Shown here one piece after another: positions 33,821-41,709 of a stretch of 56,180 nucleotides of DNA. Numbering within the stretch: the first letter of the stretch is position 1; each line of letters begins with the position of its first letter. The notes under the pieces are model-generated. The model was not told the DNA's origin and did not search any database. It worked only from the letters and a program-made list of their open reading frames with translations. Source of the stretch: CAZMVY01 sp964617875. Its GTDB lineage: Bacteria > Planctomycetota > Phycisphaerae > UBA1845 > PWPN01. The position numbers were made by a program, and so were the translations under genes. The stretch spans positions 1 through 56,180 of the forward strand of contig CAZUAI010000030.1 of NCBI GenBank assembly GCA_964617875.1. Reading direction: 5' to 3'.

Positions 33821-34774
33821 GTGGCAATCAAAGAGAATCGGATCCACAATACGGATTGCATCAAGGGCATGGCGGCGCTGGCGCCCGGCAGCGTGGACTT
33901 CGCGTTTGCCGACCCGCCCTTCAACATCGGCTACGACTACGATGTCTACGACGACAAGCAGGACTACCGCAAGTACCTCGACTGGTCGCGCGACTGGATG
34001 GCCGGCGTCGCCCGCGTGCTGAAACCGACAGGGACGTTCTGGCTCGCGATCGGCGACGAGTACGCGGCCGAACTCAAGCTGATCGCGCAGAACGACCTGG
34101 GTTTCATCTGCCGCAGCTGGGTCGTGTGGTACTACACGTTCGGCGTACACTGCAAGCGGAAGTTCACCCGCAGCCATGCCCACCTGTTCCACTTCGTCCG
34201 CGACGCGAAGGAGTTCACGTTCAACATCGAGGCGATCCGCGTCCCCTCGGCCCGGCAACTCGTCTACGCTGACCGGCGCGCCGCGGCCGGCGGCCGGATG
34301 CCGGACGACACCTGGATCCTCCGGCCGCAGGATCTGCCCGAGGGGTTCCGTCCGGAAGAGGACACCTGGTTCTTCTCCCGCGTGTGCGGGACGTTCCGCG
34401 AACGGTCGGGCTGGCACGGCTGCCAGATGCCGGAGCAGTTGCTCGGGCGGATCATCAAAGCGTGCTCGAACCCGGGCGATCTCGTGCTCGACCCGTTCGG
34501 CGGAAGCGGGACGACGCTGGCCGTCGCCAAAAAGCTCGGTCGGCGGTGGCTCGGATTCGAGCTGTCGTCGCAATACGCCAAACGCATCCAGGACCGTCTC
34601 GACGAGATTGCGCCGGGCGACCCTTTACAGGGGGCCGAGAACCCGGTCACAAGCGCCCCGCCGACGCCGGCGACCATCCCGACGCGGAAACGCGGCCGAC
34701 CGCGCACCGTACGCCCGTCCGAGACCGGCCTGTTCGGGTTTCTGGACGACGAGTCCCATGCGGCCACGGGGTGA
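33821..34774 (+). CDS. beta-class DNA methyltransferase with AT-hook tail
   Basis: A 317-residue amino-methyltransferase for N6-adenine or N4-cytosine in DNA. The catalytic motif IV, DPPFN (D31), precedes the S-adenosylmethionine motif I, DPFGGSGTT (D224), which is the beta-class order. The target-recognition part lies between (CKRKFTRSHAHLFHFVRDAKEF). The C terminus carries RKRGRPRT, a minimal AT-hook. GTG 33821 has GGAGG 5 bases upstream. No restriction endonuclease, specificity subunit or mismatch-repair gene is adjacent, so it looks like an orphan methyltransferase, perhaps regulatory like CcrM. The target site cannot be read. Confidence 0.88.
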   Translation: MAIKENRIHNTDCIKGMAALAPGSVDFAFADPPFNIGYDYDVYDDKQDYRKYLDWSRDWMAGVARVLKPTGTFWLAIGDEYAAELKLIAQNDLGFICRSWVVWYYTFGVHCKRKFTRSHAHLFHFVRDAKEFTFNIEAIRVPSARQLVYADRRAAAGGRMPDDTWILRPQDLPEGFRPEEDTWFFSRVCGTFRERSGWHGCQMPEQLLGRIIKACSNPGDLVLDPFGGSGTTLAVAKKLGRRWLGFELSSQYAKRIQDRLDEIAPGDPLQGAENPVTSAPPTPATIPTRKRGRPRTVRPSETGLFGFLDDESHAATG

Positions 34775-34869
34775 TCGCCCGTCCGCGCGGCGACCGGAAC
34801 CCGCGGCGCGAACGCGGGAAGACGGGAACGTGAAACAGTGAGAACGGCACGCGACGGGGGTCTCCCGTA

Positions 34870-36171
34870 ATGAAAACGTTCAGGGTCCGCTGCCCGTTGG
34901 CTTGCCTGCTTGCGATGCCGGCGGCGCTGGCGTTGTGCGGCGTTGCGCAAGGGCAGAACTTCTACCAGCTCTACAAGCCGCGGACGTATCGCATCGACCC
35001 GCCGTTGTCGCCGGCGATGCCCAACGGTCTCGTTCCGGGGGCGCTGGCGTACCGCGCCGCGGGAAACGGCGGCGCCGGCTCGCTGCTGGTGGGCTGGCAG
35101 ACGCCGGACGGCAGCACGGGCGAGATGCTCGAGGTCGCCGTCGATCTGGACACCACCCCGCCGTTCGAGTCGGACAACGATGCGCAACTCCTGGCGCGGG
35201 TGGACGCCCTGCGGCTCGTGCGGGAGCTGGACTCCGTGTCGGACCTGAACGTCGTGGCGATCTCCCGTGCGAGCGGGACGCGCCTGGCGGCGTTCGTGTA
35301 CGGCAGGTTCACGACGGACGTTGCGGGGAACGTGGCGAACATGGCGGTCGGCACGTCGAGTCAGCCGCTGCCGCCGACCCGCCTCGGATCGAACATCGCC
35401 CCGGAGGGCGTCGCACTCGGCGGCACGCGGAACATCGGCAGCGGGGTGTACACCATCGCGCAGCCGATGTTCGCGAACGACCCGGCCGGGCTCTGGGTGA
35501 CGGACGCGACGAACGGAAAGTGGGTCGATGCCGACACGCGCAACACCGGCGGGGCGAACGACATCTCGCCGCTGCTCGCATGGAGCGGCGACACCGGCAC
35601 CGTGAACCTCGACCCGGACCGGCACCAGTTGCGCGCGGTGGACGCGGTGGGATACACCTCGTTTCTGCTGACGGCCCGGCGGCGCGACCCGAACGATGCG
35701 GCGTCGATCGAGTACTACCTCGTCCAGGTGAATACGCTGTCGCAACACGTGCTGGCCGTGGCCGGCCTCGCCGAGGTGTTTGATGCGCGGATCACGTCGC
35801 CCTCGGAGGCCCCGGGCGGCGGCCTGGATGTCACGACCCGTCCGGACGGCACGGTGCGAATCGCCCTGAGCACCGCGGGCAGCGGAAAGTACATCGGCGT
35901 GGTGGACGGGCGGCTCGTCGCCGAGGGCAGCCCGGCGGTCGCGGGCGACACGCCCACACCCACGCCGGGCAGCGAGGCCGTCGTGTGGGTCTGCCCGGGG
36001 ATCGGGCTGGGCCTGCCGGCGATTCTCCTCGCCGCGGGTTGCTGCATCTCCCATCGGCTGCGGCGCCCGTCGGACGGGGACGCCCGCCCCGGCAGGACTA
36101 CCGCGCGGCACGCGGCGTTTCCGCGAGGATCTCTTCCATCATGGCCCTGGGGCCGAGGTCCTCGCCGGTAG
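34870..36171 (+). CDS. exported protein with C-terminal membrane anchor
   Basis: A 433-residue protein with a signal peptide (LACLLAMPAALALCGVAQG) and a long beta-rich exported domain with no recognised family (TYRIDPPLSPAMPNGLVPGALAY, VDLDTTPPFESDNDAQLLARV, TRNIGSGVYTIAQPMFANDP). Near the end a TPTPTPG linker is followed by a hydrophobic helix (WVCPGIGLGLPAILLAAGCC) and an Arg-rich stretch, the layout of a C-terminal sorting signal, but without PEP. The last 24 codons overlap the 3' end of the convergent peptidase gene, and their composition (AFPRGSLPSWPWGRGPRR) looks accidental, so the original stop may have been lost. Confidence 0.65.
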   Translation: MKTFRVRCPLACLLAMPAALALCGVAQGQNFYQLYKPRTYRIDPPLSPAMPNGLVPGALAYRAAGNGGAGSLLVGWQTPDGSTGEMLEVAVDLDTTPPFESDNDAQLLARVDALRLVRELDSVSDLNVVAISRASGTRLAAFVYGRFTTDVAGNVANMAVGTSSQPLPPTRLGSNIAPEGVALGGTRNIGSGVYTIAQPMFANDPAGLWVTDATNGKWVDADTRNTGGANDISPLLAWSGDTGTVNLDPDRHQLRAVDAVGYTSFLLTARRRDPNDAASIEYYLVQVNTLSQHVLAVAGLAEVFDARITSPSEAPGGGLDVTTRPDGTVRIALSTAGSGKYIGVVDGRLVAEGSPAVAGDTPTPTPGSEAVVWVCPGIGLGLPAILLAAGCCISHRLRRPSDGDARPGRTTARHAAFPRGSLPSWPWGRGPRR

Positions 36172-37834
36172 CGATGCGGACGAGTTCGTCCCAGCGGACG
36201 CTCGCGCCGGGCCCGAACACCCTGGTCTTGAGGAACTCGCCGACCTGCGCACGCCCGTAGTACACGGGGTTTGCGGCGTCGGTCTTCAGCACGTCGCGCA
36301 CAATCGCACGGCGAAGCTGCGAGGCGAACAACTCGCCCATCATGTAGCTGTGATAATACGCGGGTGAACTCACGATGTGGATCTTGCTGGCGTAATCGGG
36401 CGCGTTGCGGCCGCCCGGGCGGCGCAGGAGCTGGTACTTCTCCACGAGGTCCCACCAGAGGCGGTTGAGGTCGCGGCCGGGATCCTCGTACATGGCGGCC
36501 TCGAAGCGGACCATGACCTGCGACCACGCCGCGAAGATCAGCAGGCGGTTGCGGTTCATGCGGCGGCCGGCCTCCGCGACGGCCTTCGCGTCCGGCACCT
36601 GGAGGCCGACGGACTGCATCCAGTCGGGCTGACGCGTGAGATGCTCGAACATCATCGCGATGGCCTCGGTCGTGAACGTGGCGGCGGGCGTGCGCACGAT
36701 CCACGGCAGCGACCGCGGCAGGTACCTGTCGTACGTCGCGTGGCCGAGTTCGTGAAGCATCGTGCCCGTCCATTGCTCATTCGGCACCACGTTGGCCATG
36801 ACGCGGATGTCGCCCTCGCGGTCGAGGTCCATGCACATCGCGTGGGGGTACTTGCCGGGGCGCTCGTAGAGGTCGCTGCGCGCCAGCACATCGTCCACGG
36901 GCAGGCCGATCCCGGCCCAGAATCCCCCGGCCAGCTTCACGGCGTCGGCGTTCTTGTAGATCGCGTCGAGATCGACCTTGTACACCGACGGCGGCTCCTG
37001 GAAGAACGGGTCGTGGTAGTGCCAGGGGCGCAGGTCGGCAACGGCGATGCCGTAGTCCGCGGCGAGCATGCGGTCGATCTCGTCCTTGGCGGCGCGGAAC
37101 GTCTCGCGCATGAGTCCGTGCAACTCGTCGAAGAGCTTGAGGACCCGGCCCTCGCTCATCTCGTCGAGCTGGAGCTTCATGTCGTAGTAGTTGCGGTAGC
37201 CGAGCCTGCGGGCGGCCTCGTTGCGGAGAGCGATCAGCTCCCTGAGGTCCTTCTCGACGACCGCGCCGACACCCTTGGCGGCCTCCCACACGGCCCGGCG
37301 CTCGTTGCTGTCGCGGGATTCGAGCAGGATCTTCCGGACCGCGCTGTCGGTCAGCGCCCGGCCGCCGACCTTCGCCCGGTAGACATTGAAGGCCTGGGTG
37401 ATGGCCGTGGACCTCGCCGTGATCTTCTTGAGCAGTTCCGGGTCGAGTTGCTTGCCGGCGTACTCGAGGTAGACCAGTTCGATCTGGCGGGCCAGCAGCG
37501 GGTCGGGCTTCGCATCCGCCTTCTGCAGGTCTTCGCGAATGGCCTTCAGCCGTGCGAAGGCGGCCCGATCGGCCAGGGCGGCGTCGAGGGCGTTCTCCGC
37601 CGCCTCGGCCGCGGCGTAGTCCTCATCCTTGCCCGAGGCGAGGGCCTTCCAGTGGGCCCGCGACACGGCGATGCTCAGCGGGCGGATGTTGGCCTCGTAC
37701 TCGGCGATGAACCGCCGGCCGTCGGCAACGCCGACCGGCCCGTCGCCGACCGCGCGATGGGGGAGCAGGACCAGGCAGATGAGGATGGCGGCGATGCCCG
37801 CCGCGACAAACGACCCTTGAGCCAGCATATTCAC
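36098..37834 (-). CDS. exported zinc metallopeptidase (M2/M3-like)
   Basis: A 578-residue gluzincin peptidase. The zinc motif H361-E-L-G-H365 is in GTMLHELGHATYDRYLP, and the downstream glutamate occurs in TFTTEAIAMMFEHLTR. The all-helical body, with IRPLSIAVSRAHWKALASGKD at the start and RNYYDMKLQLDEM, resembles peptidyl-dipeptidase/M2 and oligopeptidase families. An N-terminal hydrophobic segment (GIAAILICLVLLPHRAVG) suggests export or a membrane anchor. I chose GTG 37834 because GGAG lies 6 bases upstream; ATG 37828 is the alternative. Its 3' end overlaps the convergent surface-protein gene by 74 bases. The natural substrate is unknown. Confidence 0.87.
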   Translation of the reverse strand: MNMLAQGSFVAAGIAAILICLVLLPHRAVGDGPVGVADGRRFIAEYEANIRPLSIAVSRAHWKALASGKDEDYAAAEAAENALDAALADRAAFARLKAIREDLQKADAKPDPLLARQIELVYLEYAGKQLDPELLKKITARSTAITQAFNVYRAKVGGRALTDSAVRKILLESRDSNERRAVWEAAKGVGAVVEKDLRELIALRNEAARRLGYRNYYDMKLQLDEMSEGRVLKLFDELHGLMRETFRAAKDEIDRMLAADYGIAVADLRPWHYHDPFFQEPPSVYKVDLDAIYKNADAVKLAGGFWAGIGLPVDDVLARSDLYERPGKYPHAMCMDLDREGDIRVMANVVPNEQWTGTMLHELGHATYDRYLPRSLPWIVRTPAATFTTEAIAMMFEHLTRQPDWMQSVGLQVPDAKAVAEAGRRMNRNRLLIFAAWSQVMVRFEAAMYEDPGRDLNRLWWDLVEKYQLLRRPGGRNAPDYASKIHIVSSPAYYHSYMMGELFASQLRRAIVRDVLKTDAANPVYYGRAQVGEFLKTRVFGPGASVRWDELVRIATGEDLGPRAMMEEILAETPRAAR

Positions 37835-37976
37835 GACCGTCTCCTTTGGACTGAACCCCGAGCACGCCATCTTACCTTGAACGGCATCCGGCCGACAGGG
37901 GGGACGCGATGAGCCAGGCCGCTCAGGCGGTGTGTGCCGGCACGGCACAGATGGTTCGCTGAACCGTGGCGCCCGC

Positions 37977-39191
37977 TCAAGGCTGTCCGCCGGGGTGGGC
38001 GGGGACCGGCGCGGCGGCGGCCGGGCTTCCGCATGACTTGCGGATGACCATCTCGCAGTCAAGCAGGATCTCGCGCGGGGGCAGCGAGGGATCGGCCAAT
38101 CGGTCCAGAAGGACCCGGGCGGCGATCCGCCCGATTTCGTCGAGGGGTTGCCGCATCGTGGTCAACGCGACCGGCGTCAACGTGGCATACTCGACGTCAT
38201 CGACGCCTACGACGGCCACCTCTTCCGGAACGCGAATTCCCAGCGTGAGCAATTCGCAGATCATCTGCGCCGCCATGTGATCGTTCACACATACGTACGC
38301 GTCGGCTCCCGACTCACGCAGGCTCTGCCGGTGGAATTCCGTGACCCCATACTGCCACGCGAAGACCTGAATGCTCTCCGGCGTACAGGCGGCGCCGGCC
38401 TCGGCGAGGGCCTCTCGAAAGCCCGCGATACGCGCGGAGACGGACGACGTCACCGCCCCGGCCGTGGCGAAATGGATGCGGCGCCGCCCCAGGTTCCACA
38501 GATGCCGGGTCAACCGATAGGCACACCGACGATTGTCGATGGAAACCAGGTCGAACCGCGACCGGCGCGGCCAGACACACGTGTCGCGGTCCACCAACAC
38601 GACCGCAATCCCGGCATCGCGGAGGATGTCGGTGATCCGCTCGTTCAGGCACATGTCCGCCCCGTCCAACTCGAGGGGCACGAAGCACACGCCTTGCACA
38701 CCCCGGTTCTTGTACTCTCGGCACATCTCCTCCACCCGGCGCTCAATCACCGCATGCGACTCGGGCAGCGTCGGCGGGGGCGTCGGCGTTCGCTGGCCAG
38801 GCTGCTCGCGGCGCGTGAGTTCCGCTTGTTCTCCCAGATCGAGGTGCGAGGCCGTCAGGTGCCTGCCGGCATCCTCCACCTCGCGGGAAACGGCCTCGTA
38901 GATCCTTGGAAAGATCCCGCCCCAGCCGCTCAGGGTCAGGAAGCTGACGGGCCCGCGACTCTCTACAACGCGCTTCTGCACGAACGATCCCATGCCGCGA
39001 TGCCGTACGACGTAGCCTTCCCGCGCCAAGTCGCGGAGCGCACGAGAAGCGGTGACACGCGAAACATCGAAGCGTTGTTGTATTTCGTTCTCCGTTGGGA
39101 TCTGATCGCCAACGGAAAGTAATCCACGCACGATTTCGCTCTTCAGGTGCTCGTAGATCTGGCGATGTTTAATACGTGATTGGCCAGCCAT
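37977..39191 (-). CDS. GntR-LacI hybrid transcription regulator
   Basis: A 404-residue regulator. An N-terminal GntR winged helix (RQIYEHLKSEIVRGLLSVGDQIPTENEIQQRFDVSRVTASRALRDLAREGYV) is joined to a LacI/periplasmic-binding-type sensor (VQGVCFVPLELDGADM, IAVVLVDRDT, YRLTRHLWNLGRRRIHFAT, EEVAVVGVDDVEYATLTPVALTTMRQPLDEIGRIAA). This is the AraR architecture: a sugar-responsive repressor. It is divergent from the pseudopilin/PEP-CTERM/GH99-like genes, with back-to-back promoters between, so these genes are the likely targets. ATG 39191 is chosen; GTG 39203 would add four residues. Confidence 0.9.
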   Translation of the reverse strand: MAGQSRIKHRQIYEHLKSEIVRGLLSVGDQIPTENEIQQRFDVSRVTASRALRDLAREGYVVRHRGMGSFVQKRVVESRGPVSFLTLSGWGGIFPRIYEAVSREVEDAGRHLTASHLDLGEQAELTRREQPGQRTPTPPPTLPESHAVIERRVEEMCREYKNRGVQGVCFVPLELDGADMCLNERITDILRDAGIAVVLVDRDTCVWPRRSRFDLVSIDNRRCAYRLTRHLWNLGRRRIHFATAGAVTSSVSARIAGFREALAEAGAACTPESIQVFAWQYGVTEFHRQSLRESGADAYVCVNDHMAAQMICELLTLGIRVPEEVAVVGVDDVEYATLTPVALTTMRQPLDEIGRIAARVLLDRLADPSLPPREILLDCEMVIRKSCGSPAAAAPVPAHPGGQP

Positions 39192-39241
39192 CAATTCACC
39201 CACGCGGCGTATCGCCTAATGACTCTTATTTGCCTTATCGC

Positions 39242-39270
39242 ATGATAGAGCATTTTTCGGCGAATGTCAA
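39242..39270 (-). promoter_or_regulatory. sigma70-type promoter for the regulator gene
   Basis: On the minus strand the -35 box TTGACA (39270-39265) and the -10 box TATCAT (39247-39242) are separated by 17 bases, a near-consensus promoter. Transcription would start near 39235, giving a leader of about 45 bases before ATG 39191. Confidence 0.8.
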
Positions 39271-39280
39271 GACTTTCCGC

Positions 39281-39309
39281 TTGACGCCTGCCGATATTAG
39301 GGGTACAAT
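39281..39309 (+). promoter_or_regulatory. sigma70-type promoter for the pseudopilin cluster
   Basis: The -35 box TTGACG (39281-39286) and the -10 box TACAAT (39304-39309) are 17 bases apart. The two divergent -35 boxes are only 10 bases apart and form the symmetric pair GTCAAG/CTTGAC (39266-39271 and 39280-39285), an attractive place for the regulator to bind. Confidence 0.82.
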
Positions 39310-39403
39310 GACGCACAGTACGCAGCAACGGGAGTGCTTCCGAAACACAGTAGGCAGAAGTGTCCCGGTATGCTGTTCCGGTAATTGAAGGTGGAACGCT
39401 TTC

Positions 39404-40351
39404 ATGTCGCTTCAATACACGGGATCGTGCTCAAGCCAGGGCTCCAGGCGTCCTCGCGGATTCACGCTGATTGAGTTGCTCGTCGTCGTAGCGATCATCG
39501 CCTTACTGATTTCGATTCTGCTGCCGTCGCTCTCCCGCGCGCGCCTCCAGGCGCGCAACGTGTCGTGCCGGGCGAACGCGTGGCAGATCTCCACAATGAC
39601 GGCTCAGTACCAGTCGGAAAACGCCGGGTACCTGCCGATCATGTACAACTACTACGCCTACGCGCGCGGACGGCACGATGCCCCGGCCCGGGCGTGCTGG
39701 TTGTCGGTCGCGCTGCGGCACTACCATGCCGGCACGGCCAACCTCAAGCAGAGGTCCGGCGGGCGGCTCGATCCGAACGCGGTCTGGTACCCCGAGACCG
39801 GCCTGTTGGAGGAGTACGAGCGGTCGCTGCTGCCCGAGTTCTTCATCTGCCCGTTCCAGCGGGGTACGGGGGCGGGCAAGGTCCTTGTGCGATCGGACCA
39901 GTGGTTCACCTACTACGAGTGGCAAGGCCGGCACGAGCTGTACCAGACGTGGCTCTGGGAGGACATCGTCCAAGACAAGACCGGGCAATACTCCTGGCCC
40001 GGCGGCGCAGGCTCGGCCAAGCGGGGGATCGCGAAATACTCCGTCTTCAGCTGGAATCGCGTCGTCGAGGGGATCCGAAACGGCGTATCGGACGCGGCCA
40101 ACCGGCCGGAATACCGCAACCTGCTGCATCGCCGGTGGGAGCGCGTGAGCAAGGAGCTTCGCACGACGAGCCTGGCAAACGTCACGACGGTCTTCTGTGC
40201 GCAAGGCGAACACAACGTGTTTCAGGATGTGGCCAAGTTTGGCCGGTGCAATGTGAACAGCCACCGCACGACCGCCGGCGGCGGGACCAACGCGACGTTT
40301 GCCGACGGCCACGTGGAATGGGTGGTGGGAACACGGATCGGGTGGCCCTGA
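39404..40351 (+). CDS. type II pseudopilin-like H-X9-DG protein
   Basis: A 315-residue protein with a prepilin N terminus: RRPRGFTLIELLVVVAIIALLISILLPSLSRAR has the cleavage site after G19, the conserved E5 and the hydrophobic spine helix. The body is soluble, and near the C terminus it has HRTTAGGGTNATFADGHVEW, the H-X9-DG pattern known in planctomycete and lentisphaeral pseudopilins. It is exported, cleaved by a prepilin peptidase and probably incorporated into a pseudopilus or the membrane. ATG 39404 has AAGGTGG upstream. It is the first gene after the divergent regulator promoter and is followed within 100 bases by a PEP-CTERM protein gene. Confidence 0.9.
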   Translation: MSLQYTGSCSSQGSRRPRGFTLIELLVVVAIIALLISILLPSLSRARLQARNVSCRANAWQISTMTAQYQSENAGYLPIMYNYYAYARGRHDAPARACWLSVALRHYHAGTANLKQRSGGRLDPNAVWYPETGLLEEYERSLLPEFFICPFQRGTGAGKVLVRSDQWFTYYEWQGRHELYQTWLWEDIVQDKTGQYSWPGGAGSAKRGIAKYSVFSWNRVVEGIRNGVSDAANRPEYRNLLHRRWERVSKELRTTSLANVTTVFCAQGEHNVFQDVAKFGRCNVNSHRTTAGGGTNATFADGHVEWVVGTRIGWP

Positions 40352-40446
40352 GCGGCCCCGTTGCAGGCGGATCGTGGACCGCGGCGATGTGACCTTTTGC
40401 CGCGGCCGGAACTCGTGAGAAGGTCAGCGTCAGAGGAGGCGAAATC

Positions 40447-41604
40447 ATGATCGTGTCGAGGCACGCAGGCAGAGGCGTTCTGTTCGTGGTCGCGGTGGCG
40501 TCTGGGGCCGTACTGGCCGCCGGCGCGACGCTCCACGCCAACATCCTGGCCAACGGCGATTTCGAGGCCGATCCGGACGGCACGACCGTTGTGGCGCAGG
40601 ACGCGGTCATCAAGAACGCGATCACGGCGTGGCGGGTGTTCGGCGTCGGCGGAGCGAAGGGCACGGCCAAGGTCACCGGGGCCGCGGCCAGCAGCGGCGC
40701 CAAGGGGATCGAACTCTCGTATGATATTCAGGGCCTCGACTCGGCGATCGACAAGGACGAGGCGGACCTCGGAGCGCCGATTTCCGGGAACCGCGTCTAC
40801 CGCCTTCTCGTCGATGCACGGGACGGCGGGCCGTACGGCGGTACGCCGCACTTTGCCGCCGGCCTCCAGATCCACCAGGCGGGGACCAACAACTTCCTCG
40901 GCGGCCGCGGGTTCGGCTTCGATCCGGGCGCGGCGTTCGAGACGGTCGGCACCACGATGAAGGCGCCGGCGACGGCGGGCTGGCTCAGTTCCCGGTTTGA
41001 CGTGGGCGGCGTGGCGGGCCGCTCGGTCCACCTGGACAACGCGCGCGTCGTGGACGTGACCACGGCCGACCGCATGATCAACGGCGGTTTCGAGAATTCC
41101 GCGTCGCGGCTCCTGGGCTGGCGGTTCTTCGCCGTCGCCGGCGCGGCCGGCACGGCGACGCTCAGCCCCGACGCCAACAGCGGGCAGAGTGCGGTGTTGC
41201 TCCAGCGGACCGGGATGGCCGGCGACTCGGGACTCGACACGTGGGGCGGCGACATCGACATCGCCGCGATCGGCGGCGAGACCGTCAACCTGTCGTTCGC
41301 CGCGAAGCGCGTGTCCGGCACCGGACGCATCGGGTGGAACATCTCGATGTTCGACGCGAACCACACGTACCTGGCCACGGCAGCGATGGGCGACGCGCTG
41401 CCGGGCACGGCCGCGTACTCGCTGTTCTCGAGCGGGAACGTCACGTTGCTGCCCGGGGCCGCATACATCAGCGTCGGATTCCGCGTGTTCGATGCGCCAA
41501 GCGCGTTCCTGATTGATGACGTGAAGCTCGTGCCCGAGCCGACGATGGGGCTTCTGCTGCTGGCAGGCGTGCCGGCAGTCGTCCGACGCCGCCGGACGGC
41601 GTAA
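40447..41604 (+). CDS. PEP-CTERM surface protein with NGDFE/INGGFE module
   Basis: A 385-residue exported protein. After a signal peptide (GVLFVVAVASGAVLAAGATLHA) it has one module of two jelly-roll-like halves: NILANGDFEADPDGT... and RMINGGFENSASRLLGWRFFAV..., similar to CBM4/9/22-type sheets. It ends with VPEPTMGLLLLAGVPAVVRRRR, a complete PEP-CTERM sorting signal (PEP, hydrophobic helix, Arg cluster), so it is a likely substrate of the exosortase at 16479-17411. The same module recurs in the next protein at up to about 60-70% identity by eye. GGAGG lies 8 bases before ATG 40447. Carbohydrate binding is inferred. Confidence 0.9.
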   Translation: MIVSRHAGRGVLFVVAVASGAVLAAGATLHANILANGDFEADPDGTTVVAQDAVIKNAITAWRVFGVGGAKGTAKVTGAAASSGAKGIELSYDIQGLDSAIDKDEADLGAPISGNRVYRLLVDARDGGPYGGTPHFAAGLQIHQAGTNNFLGGRGFGFDPGAAFETVGTTMKAPATAGWLSSRFDVGGVAGRSVHLDNARVVDVTTADRMINGGFENSASRLLGWRFFAVAGAAGTATLSPDANSGQSAVLLQRTGMAGDSGLDTWGGDIDIAAIGGETVNLSFAAKRVSGTGRIGWNISMFDANHTYLATAAMGDALPGTAAYSLFSSGNVTLLPGAAYISVGFRVFDAPSAFLIDDVKLVPEPTMGLLLLAGVPAVVRRRRTA

Positions 41605-41709
41605 CGCGCAGGGGTCTTTCGCTTGCTATTGTTTTCGGCGGCGCTGCAGCCCGCGGCGCCGCCGGACACGGATTGTCTGTCTATAGGCCGAACGAAGGAG
41701 GCATATGCC

